Shown: one piece after another, positions 33,812 through 46,120 of the stretch
Position numbering within the stretch: position 1 is the stretch's first letter
Layout of the letters: each line of letters starts with the position of its first letter
Assembly: GCA_022702545.1 (NCBI GenBank)
Contig: JAHRBC010000001.1
Coordinates: forward strand, 2,914,001 to 2,978,000
Source: Phycomyces nitens
Lineage: Eukaryota > Mucoromycota > Mucoromycetes > Mucorales > Phycomycetaceae
Length of the DNA stretch: 64,000 nucleotides
Reading direction: 5' to 3'
Translations under genes and position numbers: made by a program
Notes under the pieces: generated by a model
Databases searched by the model: none
The model's input: the letters and a program-made list of their open reading frames with translations, nothing else
Told to the model about the DNA's origin: nothing

Positions 33812-35734
33812 ATGCACCCAAAGCTTTACAACGCTCTCCAAACAGCCAAATGGCTTTACTCTATTGTTGCCCCACTTTGCCTCATTGTCCCCATGATGAT
33901 GTTGGCCGCTTCTCCTTTGCCCTCTGCTTTCAGCATGGCCAAACCTGCTCGAAGACGTCCCTCTGCACTCGGCATGGACGCTGCCCCAGTAAACAAGACC
34001 CGCTTTGATGATGATGGCCTGGTCGAAGGTCACATCAAGGACACAAGCCAGACAACCCTTGGCCATGTGTCAAACTGTGCGGATTCCTTGGAATCTGCTG
34101 GTTCATCTTTGGGTATGGAATCCATTGATGTAGGGGAGTCTTCTTCATCCTTTGTTGCAGACTTTCGGGGATACATCCCACACCGTTGTTACTCTTTTGT
34201 AGCAAATGGTGACAGCTCCGTAATGTTGTTCCCAGTCAACGGCGTGGCTGGTACTGATGGGGAAACCCATGCTCCTCTGAACGAAGGTGTGTCTAATGAG
34301 CTTACGGAGAGCTGTGAAGAGACTGAGCCCAACGTACAGCTCGACTTCTTCTGGGACAGTCAATCCTCAGAGGAACTCAGGAAGCTGAGGGCCTATGCCA
34401 AGCTCCTGGACGAGATGATGGATGAGGAGTTTAACAGCTTTTCTACAGAGTCTCTTGGCGATTCGTCTCCAGAGGCTCCTGAAGTCCAAGTCAAGGCAGA
34501 TGCACCTGCCGGAAGATGCTCGTCCGATGAGCACTACTTCCTGGAACCTGTGCATCCTGTTGAATTGGATGGAGGAAAGCCGATGGGCTGGTCGGTCGAC
34601 GATCTCCAAGCCTTTGAGCAAGGGGAGACTCACGGTTGCGAGACCGTTCCTGCGGCTCTTTTTGAGCCAATGGAAATTGATACTGTGGATCCAAATGGTA
34701 TCTTTGATGATGTTATGGATTCAGACGAAGAGATCACCCCACAAAGATCTCTTTCACTTGGTGGCATTTCCGGACACGTTCACTCCACAGGATGTTCCGA
34801 ACCCATGGACATTGACGATGTTGCCATGGGTCAAGAAAACGACGATGCGGTGATTCCCTATCCCTCTTGTGGCGAAGAGTCCGTGGTTCCCGCCCAAAAA
34901 TCCGTGTCAGTGGACAGCCTGCTTGGTCCCTCCCAGCCGGCGGGCAAGGATTTTGGTACGAACGAAAGTCCAACCTGTGTGCCGCAGCAGGTTGCTGACG
35001 ATGATGCGAGTGTCGGCAAGCACCGATCGATGCTGGTTAGAGAATTCTTGGCCCAGGAAATTCCTAGCAACAAAGACAGCATTGCCAAAGTACTGGGCAA
35101 GAAGCAGGAGGAGCCCTGTATGCGAGGGTTGGTGACAGGTGCCGACGGGGATGATGAGACCGAGGAGCATCCAATGGTGTTTTCCAAACCCAAGGGTAAA
35201 TCCAAGGTCATTTCGCCCGCCAGTCAGAAGATCCTGGACCAGGCTAGAGCTGCCACTGCAAAGCTGGAGAGCAGAGCAGCTTACTCCAATAGCATGCTTT
35301 CAAAGGTGTTCAAGCCTGTGGATCTTAGCACCGAGAGGGAGAAGGCCGTGAAAGACTGCACTTCTCAAAAGCCAGCACCTGTTGCGGCAGCCAGCCGTGA
35401 TAAGGGAAAGGCTCCTGAAGGGCAGTTCAAAGCACCTTTTCCAGTCAAGGGAAAACCTTCCAAGGGTCCTGAAGATCAATTCAAGGGACCTTTCCCAGTG
35501 AAGGCTAAGGCTCCCAAGCCTGTTGCTGCACCCAGCAGCAAAGAGGTAAAGGATGCTGAGGAAGAGCCCGAGACAGCTCGTGTCGTCCAGCCTATCCATG
35601 TCAGGCTAAACACTTCTCGTTTTGCGCGCAAGTGCGAGGGGACTGAATTTGACGAGCCAGGAAAAGTACTTGTCCCCAAGGATGATTCTAAGAAGCTCCT
35701 GAAGTACGCCCTCCGACCAAAGGTCGGTCAGTGA
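33812..35734 (+). CDS. Unrecognised 640-residue acidic protein in a transposon island
   Basis: A single uninterrupted ORF with start ATG 33812 in a good context after a TATA box. I do not recognise it. Residues about 10-40 form a hydrophobic segment (LYSIVAPLCLIVPMMMLAAS), either a signal anchor or a cleaved signal peptide. The middle is acidic and Ser-rich with repeated PMEIDTVD / PMDIDDVA motifs. The C-terminal third is Lys/Pro-rich, with a tandem duplication (GQFKAPFPVKGKPSK / DQFKGPFPVKAKAPK) and a basic end (LLKYALRPKVGQ). It has no introns although most neighbours have several, and its base composition is visibly GC-richer. It lies between the inverted tail repeat and the second long repeat. 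It could be transposon cargo, a transferred gene or a retrocopy; evidence for any one is lacking. Confidence 0.7.
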   Translation: MHPKLYNALQTAKWLYSIVAPLCLIVPMMMLAASPLPSAFSMAKPARRRPSALGMDAAPVNKTRFDDDGLVEGHIKDTSQTTLGHVSNCADSLESAGSSLGMESIDVGESSSSFVADFRGYIPHRCYSFVANGDSSVMLFPVNGVAGTDGETHAPLNEGVSNELTESCEETEPNVQLDFFWDSQSSEELRKLRAYAKLLDEMMDEEFNSFSTESLGDSSPEAPEVQVKADAPAGRCSSDEHYFLEPVHPVELDGGKPMGWSVDDLQAFEQGETHGCETVPAALFEPMEIDTVDPNGIFDDVMDSDEEITPQRSLSLGGISGHVHSTGCSEPMDIDDVAMGQENDDAVIPYPSCGEESVVPAQKSVSVDSLLGPSQPAGKDFGTNESPTCVPQQVADDDASVGKHRSMLVREFLAQEIPSNKDSIAKVLGKKQEEPCMRGLVTGADGDDETEEHPMVFSKPKGKSKVISPASQKILDQARAATAKLESRAAYSNSMLSKVFKPVDLSTEREKAVKDCTSQKPAPVAAASRDKGKAPEGQFKAPFPVKGKPSKGPEDQFKGPFPVKAKAPKPVAAPSSKEVKDAEEEPETARVVQPIHVRLNTSRFARKCEGTEFDEPGKVLVPKDDSKKLLKYALRPKVGQ

Positions 35735-37301
35735 TTTCGAGATGAGGATAGTTGGCTAGTGGTGACTGAGCTCACTTTGACCCTCGGGTCTAAAGTGCGG
35801 TAAGGAATCTGCGAAACCGATCGTTCTGAAGTTTTGATATCTAGACCCAAGGCTCGTACGTTTCACCAAGTGGACGCATCATCGGTCTGCTGGCCCTGGT
35901 GCCAGTCAGACGCGGCCGGTAACAAATGTTGATTCGGAAGCTTCTGAAGCTTCATGGAGATGCTCGAGTGACCAGACCTTTCATGGTACTTTTCTGTTGG
36001 CCTTTGTGGTGATTCACATTGTCTCTTTCGGTTAAGCCATGAGGTGGCCTCTTTACGTTTGGTTCCTGCTGTTACAGACTCAAACGGGCTGGCTTATCGA
36101 TCTATTTAGAGGTTGACACCACGTCCCACCTGGCAGTTGGGTTCCGAGTTCTTGACTTGGCATAGATAGTAAAGAGAAGATAGATTGTGGAGATCTACAT
36201 TGGAGTGTCGCATTCGGTGGTACAAGACTGGTTTCCAATCATGGCTCCCTCTGGTATTTGCCGTTTGTCTACATTCGAGGGTGGTGCTTGCACTGCTGTA
36301 GGGTTGACTTGAACTCTCTGTTCGTACGGTTCTTGTTGACTTCCTTCATAGTCTGAGGTCGAGATTTGGAAGAGATGGTTCTGGTATGTATTGGGCCGCT
36401 GAAGTCTTGGTTTCTGGGTCCGGTTAGGACATTGTGGTTCGGTTGGTCAAGTCTCTGGAACGGTTCTGGAGGTTGTTGCTGGCTGGGTCTTTCTCTGGCG
36501 GATCTGGTTATCAGGTCTTGGTTGCTTGAAGTTTGTACTTGAGCCAGGGAGAATGGATACTGAGGGGCAACGGTGTCCATTACGCCGTTATGTCTGGACC
36601 GAACGAGTTGGTCTCCATGTTGGATTCTTTTCGAGTCTTTTGGATGACCTTTGCCGGCTCTTGCAAGATCTCATAAGCTTGCTCTCGGGTTCTGATTGGT
36701 CCTTTCCGGACTATGAGGAGTCTACTATTGGATTGTGGTAAATCCGTCGATAGAGCCAATGCACTCGAGAGGTTTCCGAGAAACAAGTCAAGGACAGCAA
36801 GATATTGTCAACAAGTTTCTCACGGACATAACAGAATATCAGCTACAGGGGTACCATCGAGTCTGTTCCTGGGTCCAATTACGCAAGCATACGCCCAGAC
36901 AAGCACAATCACCGGAGATGGCAAAAACAAGGTGATTTCTACAGACACCCCAACCGTAGTTCGATCGCAACAGTGACAAGTACGCATCAAGACATCCAAC
37001 GATCCGCCCTGTACTTGTCACTGGGAGAGAAAGCATGGAATTCTAAGGCAGCTGGAAGCAATACAAGAAAACTGCAGTCAGATTTCGTGCCAACCTCTTT
37101 GAGGTGAATGATGACTGGTCTGGATAGGCAACAATCAACCGATTGACCAGACCGAGCAGAGTATGCTTACTTCTGTCAGTAGCAGGTTGCGATTGACAAC
37201 TAAAGGTCCATATATACATATATATGTGGCAGTTGTCATTGAGAAGAAGCAATCTTTCCGTCGATGGACTCGCAAGAATGACCACCTCAAACAATGGATC
37301 C
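35735..37301. mobile_element. Unclassified degraded element sequence
   Basis: No intact gene. The minus strand at about 36786-36260 has open pieces in shifting frames (LLIVRKGPIRTREQAYEILQ, then a Gln/Pro-rich stretch) resembling a gag or ORF1 remnant. The plus strand at 37163-37301 reads EKKQSFRRWTRKNDHLKQWI and runs straight into the long repeat in one frame. Base composition is like that of the orphan ORF. The element family was not identified. Confidence 0.4.
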
Positions 37302-40300
37302 GAGAATTCTGTCACAGGTCAAGATATCTCGGATACGACCAGCCAACAAAACAACAAATCGATGCTGGTCCCAGGTGGTCCTCTTTACACCAACTGCTTC
37401 CGCCGACAATATGTTCTGCAAAGGGATGGCGGCTGCATTCATCCATACAGCCAATACAGTCAATGAAGCCTATACAGCCAATGAAGCCTATACAGCCAAT
37501 GAAGCCTATACAGCCAAGTCAGCTTGCAGATTACCAATCAAGGGCAAAATAAAACGATACAAAAGATATCCAAGACGATTCAATTGTCGTGGCTGCCATC
37601 CCTGAGCATGATCGAGACCAGTATGTACAAGTATCCCTTTCCCAGGTTTACGAAACATTCAAGACACCATTCACATTCAATATCACCGGTACAACAACTC
37701 GAAACAAGACATCATCAAGAACAAAGGAACCATTCGACTCAAGAGAATTCAGCCCAGAGTCTCGCCATCTCGCTGGGCTGAGGGAAAGGGATACTTGGAC
37801 CTCTACTGCGATCAAGAACATATACGAAGCATCCGATTCACCAAGAAATCAAATACGGGACATCAAGAAAATCAGGGGTAAGATAATCCATACAAACACC
37901 ACTAACACTGGCAGGACTTTATAGGCTACCAGCAATCTACGAGGGCGCTCCCAACAGAACAGTGTGAACCCAAGCAGCGATACGGCACCAGATGGTATTG
38001 TCCTTCAAATCCATATGATTGTGGCAGCATCAAGGAGAGCCCTTAAGATAAGTATTTGTTCCATTATACTGTATTTTATGACATTTTGGATACTAACTAT
38101 ATAAATGGTTTTTTAGTTTCCTTATCCTGGCCTATGTACTACAAGAGGACACCATCTGGAGGATGCCAGTGAGAGTGAAGAATGGTTCTTGCAAACGGCA
38201 GGCCGTTGAGTGCGCTAGTCGTACTTCTCTCGCCCAAAGACTTACAGTGCCTTTGTGCCTGTATAGGGCCTTGGGTCAACCAAGTCTGGTCATCCGTCTG
38301 CCGTTGATTGTCCAGCCCATTGTGGTTGACACATCGTTCGAGTGGCACATGGCTTCTGTTGGCGGTTCCCTTTTCCCTTTGCTGGTAGTCTTGCTGGTCC
38401 TGCTGGTGGAAGTGGTGGCTGTGGTGGATTGTATTGCCCCGTGTACCGTCTGTCCCGTTTACATCAAGAAGAAAATCCGGCTGTCAAATCCTATCATCCA
38501 TGGCAACAAAACAAAGAACACAATCTGTTCATACTTCAGCCGGTGTATGAACAGGGATCAACAAGAGATCCCCGAAATTCAAGTCAAGCTCAACCCAGGA
38601 TAAATATTCTCAGTCAAGGTAATTATGAAATGCTGACTCTAACCAATAATGAATACTCACTCTCAAAATTATTATAGAAGACTGAAATCAAGCAAGGGGT
38701 ACAATTCACGGTCAAGAAATCTTTCAAGTCAAGTCAACCAAAGTCTACCTTACAAAAACCGAATACCAAATCTACACCTGCCAAAGTCCAATGTCGAGCT
38801 TGATCCAATTCCGATGCCAAGTTCAACTCCAAGTCCAATGCAAAGTTTAATGCAAAGTCCAGTGCTATGTTTGCTGCAAGGTCCAATGTATGGCTCAAGG
38901 TAAGTCCAAAGCAATGTTTAGTGTAGTCCAATGCATGGTTTGATGTCTGGTCTGGAAGCCGAGTTCAATGTCGAGTTGGATTTCCGAGTTCAAGGCCAAG
39001 TCCAAAGCCGAGTTCAGTACCAAGTTGGATTTCCAAGTTTGATTCCAAGTTTGATTCCAAGTTTGCTTCCCGAGTTTGATGACAAGATCAATGCCGTTCC
39101 CTACGAATCCAATTATGAGTTGGATTCAAAGAAGAATTGAAATGAAATTTCAAGCTATCAAGAAAAAAAAGGAGGAGTGCTAAAAAAAGGTGCCCTCCGC
39201 AAGAAGGAAGATCTCTCGAAAGACGCCTTCGGTGGTTAAAGTGGTGGAAGCATCCTTTATACAATTTGAACTGTAAGTACCTATTGATCTCTTGTGATTT
39301 ATGATGAAGGACATGTACTAATATATATATGTATTACCTTTCTCTAGATGTCCAAAATGTTAAAGATGACATAATGAAAGACGATGGTCCACAGGAGTCC
39401 TCCAGGAAAGAGCACCAACTCATGTGCTTGCAACTCCCCTTAGGGCTATCTGTCCTACAGGCATAAGGTATTTCTTTTGCTGTATCCTATATATCATCGT
39501 ATGCCTTTAGTATATTTTCATCTTTTGGAATAGCCTAATAAAACGGGCCCTTAAGAAGGAAATATACAAAGTCATATGTTGCTATATGGTAAGAATCAGG
39601 GAAGACGTACCTTATGCCTGTAGGACAGATAGTCCTAAGGGGAGTTGCAAGCATATGAGTAGATGTTCTTTCCTCTAGGGCGCTTGTGAGGCTTGGTTTC
39701 TAAATTATCGACCATTTAAAAAAAATTGAATGTACGGAATCCGTTAAAATTTGACAATGAACTTGAACAAAGTAAAAAGACAAGTACCGAATGAACAAAG
39801 AAATTGAAATTGGGCAAAGAAAGCAAGCAAGGATCAAGCAAGGCAAAAAGACTTTGGACTGAATGGCGCAGAAGACCTGGATTGGATAAAGAAGGAAGAC
39901 TTGCATTGAATGGCGCCAAAGGACTAACATTGAATTGTGCAGAAAGACTAACATTGAACAGAGCGGAAGACTGGGCCTTGACAGTGCAGGAAGACCGAGT
40001 GGTGACATGGCCCGAAGACCGAGCTGCTGCGATGCGGGAAAACGAGGATTGAATGGAAGCAGAAGAAGAAGATTGAGCAAGGCAAAGGACAAGAGCCAAT
40101 CAAAAACAACAAACGAACCCATACCTACCATTATTGTATTATTGTATTGTGCTTATTTGACTTGACTTGACTTGACATTATATACTCTCATAAATAAAAT
40201 CTTTTGAAACACAAAATCTATTCTCCATTATCAAATAAAGGAGGACTGAAAGATTATGAAGCTATTAATTTCCGGCTATACTTATTGATATACTCGAGTC

Positions 40301-41085
40301 TGTTTATTTTTCTCTCTTTAATCATTTTAACATGTCTCCTTCATAATAAAGCAATAGAAAAGAGATGGTCATAATTGTATTAAGCACTCAGTCATTGAGA
40401 AAAGGACTTTTATTGCTGTATATGGCTGGATTATCATTTGATAAAGTTCACAGAGGGCATAATGTTGATAAAGAGGTACAATGCCGTATAATAAAAAGGA
40501 TTACAAAACCGGGTCTGTATAATAAAAGATTTGTGTAATTAAATCCAAGATTATTATTGCTAGAGATGAATGGTATTTGAAGACGAGATTACAAAATACA
40601 TGAAGGGCATCATTAAAATACCCATTTAAAAAGATTCTATCAGCAAAGCTTTCGACATATTCAACCACAATTGCTATATTGCATTTAAAAACCTTCTACT
40701 GATCCAGACAACCATGGCTACATGACAGAAGTAGACTCTCAAAAAAATGAATTGGAAAGAATAATGAAAAGAAGTGATCTAAATGATGAACCTCGCCTTT
40801 CTCTATAAAAGATATTGACGATAATATTTATCAAGTTTAATTCAACATTCAACACCAAGACATTTAATAGAGGCTCTGAACAAAGAATAAACAAGTATAA
40901 ATGTGCCTGTCCTATATTTAATGAATTACTTGCTTTTATTATAGAGTCTACAAAAGATATGCTCTATAACTCAAGATTTCTCGGTTGATTACTTGTATAG
41001 ATCAAGAATAAGATCAATGCAAAAACACGCCTTTCAGTTACATCTTACAACAAAGTTTATAATCGCTCAATATTTTTTATTGTCC
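37302..41085. repeat. Long dispersed repeat, copy 2 with full tail
   Basis: This is the direct partner of 1-3172. Positions 37302 to about 40255 match copy 1 almost throughout. The tail, about 40250-41085, is more divergent, is only partly present in copy 1 (internal deletion of about 650 bp), and occurs inverted at 32280-33118. Unlike copy 1, an open frame (37163-37552) enters the repeat from the left, and in it the 18-bp tandem array encodes repeats of PIQPMK. The repeat body contains no recognised protein. Confidence 0.9.
39404..39674. repeat. Long inverted repeat (hairpin) inside repeat copy 2
   Basis: Arms 39404-39470 and 39608-39674 are the counterparts of 2126-2192 and 2330-2396. They show the same near-perfect pairing and loop length. 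Confidence 0.85.
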
Positions 41086-41988
41086 TTTATTATTATTAAT
41101 ATGAATTCATGGCCAAACTACCTCTTTTTAGTATACCGAGAAATTATATACAGATCTTCTATGAAATTAAAGAGTTCTAAACGTGATTCTGCTGGTATTA
41201 TCTTCAAGTCTATGACAAGGTCTTTTAACTGCCTTGAAAGAAGTTTTATTTGGGAATGCATCTTTTTCTTATATGAAATAAGTAATACCCTAAACACTTG
41301 AACTTTTATAAATCTGATATGGCCCGTATATCAATTGACCATTACTGATCTCTTGGAATTTTTTTTATTCTATAATTTTTAAAATATCGCTTACAGAAAA
41401 GTTACAATAGAATAACTTGGGAATTACAGAATATCCACTTGCAGAATATTTATTTGCAGAATATCTACTTTTTTTTCTTTTTCCTCTTTGGGCAAGTTCT
41501 GTAACCTGGTTAGAATACTAAAAGAAGAAGAAAATCTTGGGACCTGGTTCAGAGCGTTTTGTTACAGATAGATTTGGTGATGACTGAACATGAGTTGGTA
41601 CACAAGCTACGTGGCATGCTTCATTGGTAACAAGACACATACAATATTGATTCCTCGTCATGCTTGTTAACTAGAACATATATCCAATTACTGGTATGCT
41701 TTACCAGTACAATTATATAAATATATCAGATAGCCATATATTTCAATAAATATCATATTTGCTTCTATGGTTTCTTTGACTTCTTGGGTTCTTTGCACAG
41801 TAGTTGGATACACAAAAAGCTATTAGTTATGGCGGGAACCTAGATTGAAACCCAAATGCCCTATTTTCCCAACCCTTTGGCTGTCTAACCTTGACTGGTG
41901 GAGCTGGTGATAAACCTCGATAGTCTTAAAATTGACAAAAGCAAGCAATAATATCCACTGTTCTTCTTTTCTCCATTTTAAATAAATA
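41086..41988. other. Spacer between repeat and MFS gene
   Basis: AT-rich. It includes a short array of GAATATC-like words (TTGCAGAATAT) near 41440-41470. The final part is the promoter of the transporter gene. No gene recognised. Confidence 0.5.
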
Positions 41989-43438
41989 ATGAACGAAAAC
42001 CTAGAACGCCAAGGACTTCTTGAAGAAGAGCGGGCCAGTGAAGATAGCGTGGGTCTAGATCTGCCAGAATCAGTCGACGAATGGACTCAGCTCAAGAAAC
42101 TCATGAGGCCATTGTCGGCAGTAATCTACATGAGCATACTAGTAGGATTGAATGACGGAAATCTCGCAATGGTGATTCCCCAGTTCAAAAAGTTTTATAA
42201 TGTCCCCGATGAAGCAGTTGCTACTCTCTTTCTTTACTGCTCTGGAGGATTTCTATTTAGTGCATCGATTAATGGCTATATGGTAAAGACACTTGGACAG
42301 CGGACGACCCTCTATGTTGGATCAATATCTGCTCTGGTGGCATATGTGCTGATATTGCAAGGGTTTCCGTTTAAGTACCTTGGGATATTCATGATCTTAC
42401 AGGGTGCAGGCATCGGCTTGGTAGATTCAGCCATGAATGTATTTACAGCCAATGTACCCTATGCCACCGTCATGCTTAACATTCTCCATGGTAAGTACGC
42501 AAAGTCAAGACGGAATGGAATACATATTTATATCTGTAAAAAAAGCTGTGTATGGTCTGGGTGCAATGATTAGTCCTATTGTTGGTACATGGATACTAGC
42601 AAACGACATGTCTTGGAAGGGCAGCTACGTGTTTTTGGCGGGTGCTGCTGTCATCAATCTGATCCTGATCACCATTGGCTTCTACAAAGTCCCAATGGAT
42701 GAAGAAAAGACCCAAGACACCGTACAAGGACCCATTAAAGACGCTTTTTTGCACAAGATGACAATGACGGGTGCATTCTACATCCTTGTCTATGTTGGAC
42801 TAGAAGTTACTTTGGGTAGCTGGGGATACCTCTTCTTGACCGAAGGAAGGGGTGGCAAACCGGTGCCGATGGGCCATGTCATGTCGGGCTACTGGTTTGG
42901 GTTGGCTTCCGGAAGAATTGTGCTTGGTTACATTGCTAGCAAATATGGTGAAAAGTACATCATTACCTTGGCTACCATTTCAACTGCCATTCTGTTGGGC
43001 GTATTTGGTTACGTCAAGGAGATTGCCGTAGATGCAACAGGTAGATGGGGTAATGTTGACATGGGTGTTTTCTAAACCTATTTGTGCTTAGCCTTGATTA
43101 TCATCGGCTTCTTGCTCGGACCAATGTTCCCTACTACCATCGCTTTGGCTTCCAGGGTGTTACCAAGATGGATGCATGCTTCCGCTATCGGATTCATGGC
43201 CAGGTATCTTCTTTGTATATATTTTTTAAAAAAAATGAGCCCTATTGACCTCTTTGGTAGCTTTGGTGCTGGAGGTGCTGCCTTTTTCCCCTTTATTACA
43301 GGTCAAATCTCTGGGTGGTACGGAATTCTTTCATTGCCTTTGACGTGCCTCGTAATGTCCTTTGTGATGCAACTCCTTTGGGTGTTTGTACCCTCCGATC
43401 GGCCAATGTTTCCTTGTCTTCAAAGGCCACATGATTAG
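41989..43438 (+). CDS. Major facilitator superfamily transporter
   Basis: Four exons encode roughly 430 residues. A cytosolic N-terminus is followed by multiple membrane helices, for example LMRPLSAVIYMSILVGLNDG, VGSISALVAYVLILQG, MISPIVGTWIL and GFLLGPMFPTTIALASRVLP. The pattern resembles the sugar-transporter-like MFS members related to fucose permeases; the substrate cannot be read from sequence. I use introns 42491-42545, an approximately 51-bp intron after VDAT (donor GTAGAT) and one after GFMA. A 27-bp alternative at the second site is rejected as too short. The C-terminus (VPSDRPMFPCLQRPHD) ends only 80 bp before the start of the FAS1 gene on the same strand. Confidence 0.85.
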
Positions 43439-43518
43439 AGATCATGGATACACAAATGAGAAATCTCAAGTGAACAAGTCATCCACCATCTCCTTCTTTT
43501 TTCCCTTGTATCTTTCTA

Positions 43519-46120
43519 ATGTTGATTCTTTTGTTTGTAATATTCATCTTCTGCACACCCACAAGCACATACAGCACCATCATCGATGTCCTGTCCAGAG
43601 ATCCTCGATTTACATTTCTTCTTTTACACCTTCAGAAAACACGACTGGTTCCTCTAGTGAACAATCTTCAGTCTGGAACTTTGTTTGCACCAGATAATGA
43701 TGCCTTTAAAGCCTACACAGGACCAATCACTCGAAATAAACTTCTTTACCACATCTTACCTACTCGTCTTTTGGCCAACGAACTCTACCACGGTCAGTTG
43801 CTCGAATCTCGTTATGTTCGTCCAAATTTCCTAGGCAGGAATGAGACTGGACAACAGTTAAAGATCACTAGATCAAGATTCCAAGATGTGGCAATGTTTG
43901 TCAATCAAGCACAGATTATTGATTATGACATTCCTGTCAATCAAAAAACTGTCATTCAGGCCATCAATTCCATCCTCGATCCACCTCTGATCCTAAGTAA
44001 GATCTCACCAGTGCTTGTACACCTTTACATTTGTCTTTATTATTATTTAGGTGACCAAGCAGAACTCTACAACTCAGAGTATGCCAGACTACTAGCCAAA
44101 ACGGGTGTTCTTGATCTCTTGAACGATGCACGGCCGTTTACGCTCTTTGTGACACAGCACGACGTACTGTCAATGTTTAATTCAATCGAGACGCGTTACA
44201 TACTCTCACCCTATGGTCAAGCTGATCTCGAGAATCTCTTGAACTATACTCTTCTCAATGGTGTCGTCTATTCAAGCGATTTTAAGGGTGTATCCGAATG
44301 TAAGCCATTCTTCATCAAAAATCAAACTATCCTCAAGACCACTTATCCACAAGCACAGACGCAACCTTGTCTGGAGAAGACATTGTCATCGAGGCACGTA
44401 CAGCAGATAGTATCACCGTCAATGGAATCCCAATAATACAGACTGATATCCTTGCTGCTAATGGTAAATACTCGATAAAACATGTCTTTTGTGTTTTTTT
44501 TTGGTGGGTTACTCAAGATCCTTTAGGCGTGATTCATATTGTAGACGGCGTAATGATACCCCCTAATGTTGTGTTTGATACACGCAAGTATCTATATGGC
44601 ATGAATACCACAAAGATCGCATCTCTGTTGGACAGTCGTGGTCTGGGCCGTTATTTGGATTTAGGAGGATATACATTCTATACGATCCTTGCCCCTGCAA
44701 ATGATGCTATATTTGAAGATGACATTCCTATCAATAGTCAGCGAGACTGGCTTCGATACCATGTCTTGAAAGGCATGTGGTACCCAGAGAGGCTAGAGGA
44801 AGGAATGTTGATTCAATCAGAATCGACTCCTTTTCAGCTCGATGGAAATTCCATTAGATTACCAGTTCACATTGATCAACGGGGTGTTCCAGATGAAAAA
44901 ACTTATGATATAGGAACCTCGATTCGATTCGGACAGTCTAGAGTGCTTGGAGATCCAGGTAGTTTTGCATTTTTGATTATTAATTGATTAATTGTGCTCA
45001 AAATGTTTTCCGAATAACAGTGGCCATTGGAAGAAGTCTGATTTATCCTGTGTCTGAGCCATTGGATCTGCCTGGAAATCTCCTTACCACTCTGGTGGTT
45101 GATCTCGAAGTATCGACCTTTATTACCATGCTTTTTATCTCTGGAGTTGTAAAGGAGTTTGAGGCTGCAAGAGGCATTACCTTGTTTGTACCTACAAATG
45201 CAGCCTTTCTTCGCCTTGGACTCACGGCAAAATACCTTGTTCATCCGTCTGCAAAGTCTCAACTCCAGAGTGTACTGCGGTACCATGCGGCTCAATCACT
45301 GGTATATCACAAAGACATGCTGCAGCCCTCGTTGGATATCATGACACTCAACAATATATTCTTGCGTGTCCAAAACACACTCAACAACATCACCGTTGGT
45401 TCTCCAGATGGGGACTGTGAGGCTGGGCTGGTGGATACTACGAATCTCTTGGTGTCTAATGGAGTGATCCACAAGATGGATCGGGTATTGATTCCCCATA
45501 CTGTCGAGATTACTCATGATCATTTACTGCTTGGAATCGGTGCAACGGCAATGCAGGCACTTTTACGCCGCAGTAAAGTAGAGCTCAAGAAAGATTGGAT
45601 CTTGCTGGTGCCCACCAATCGGGCATTTGCCCGGATTGACTTTGAGGCAGTTCTTAATGACGATGAAGAACGTGACAAACTTGTCAGGATGCACATTCTC
45701 CCCACATTATGGCAGACCAAGACTCCTGGTGGAAGCCGAGACAGCATTGAGATTTCATCTGATGAAGAAGGCGATGGAGAGTACCCGACTCTCCTATCAG
45801 ACCTCGACAGAGTGGTGATTGGTAATGCGGGCAACGGAGAGCGCACTGTGAGGGTGAAAGGATGGCGCCAGGGAGTACATGCTCATGTTCTTGGCATGGG
45901 CCATGTTCAATTTGGTCGTGGAGGTGTGGTTGAGGTCGACACTATTCTTGTCCCCATTGAGCGTGGTTATTGGGGTCTTCCAATCGAGTGGTCCAATGCC
46001 CTGGTTGCTACTTCTTCTGTTGGGGTGTCTGCACTTGGAATTCTATGCGTGTGGGTCTGGCGCAATGTGTGCAAAAGACGAAGGATGGGCTATACAGAGA
46101 TTCCTGAACCAAGCGAATAA
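43519..46120 (+). CDS. Membrane-anchored multi-fasciclin (FAS1) domain protein
   Basis: Five exons encode roughly 785 residues. The N-terminal signal peptide is MLILLFVIFIFCTPTSTYS. About four FAS1 units follow, marked by repeated motifs: GTLFAPDNDAF, FTLFVTQHDV, YTILAPANDAIF, ITLFVPTNAAFLRL and ILLVPTNRAFARID, with H2-type ends such as NGVIHIVDGVMIP and NGVIHKMDRVLIP. A hydrophobic segment near the C-terminus (NALVATSSVGVSALGILCVW) is followed by basic residues, so it is probably a type I membrane protein rather than GPI-anchored. FAS1 proteins mediate adhesion or cell-wall contacts, and some fungal members are vacuolar. One intron end is ambiguous; the donor GTAAGC inside SEC fits best, giving GVSE|YATLSGED. 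Confidence 0.9.

Noticed and set aside
43020..43095. A 27-bp intron in the MFS gene
   Set aside because: An earlier GTAGAT donor gives about 51 bp with a branch-like word and the correct phase.
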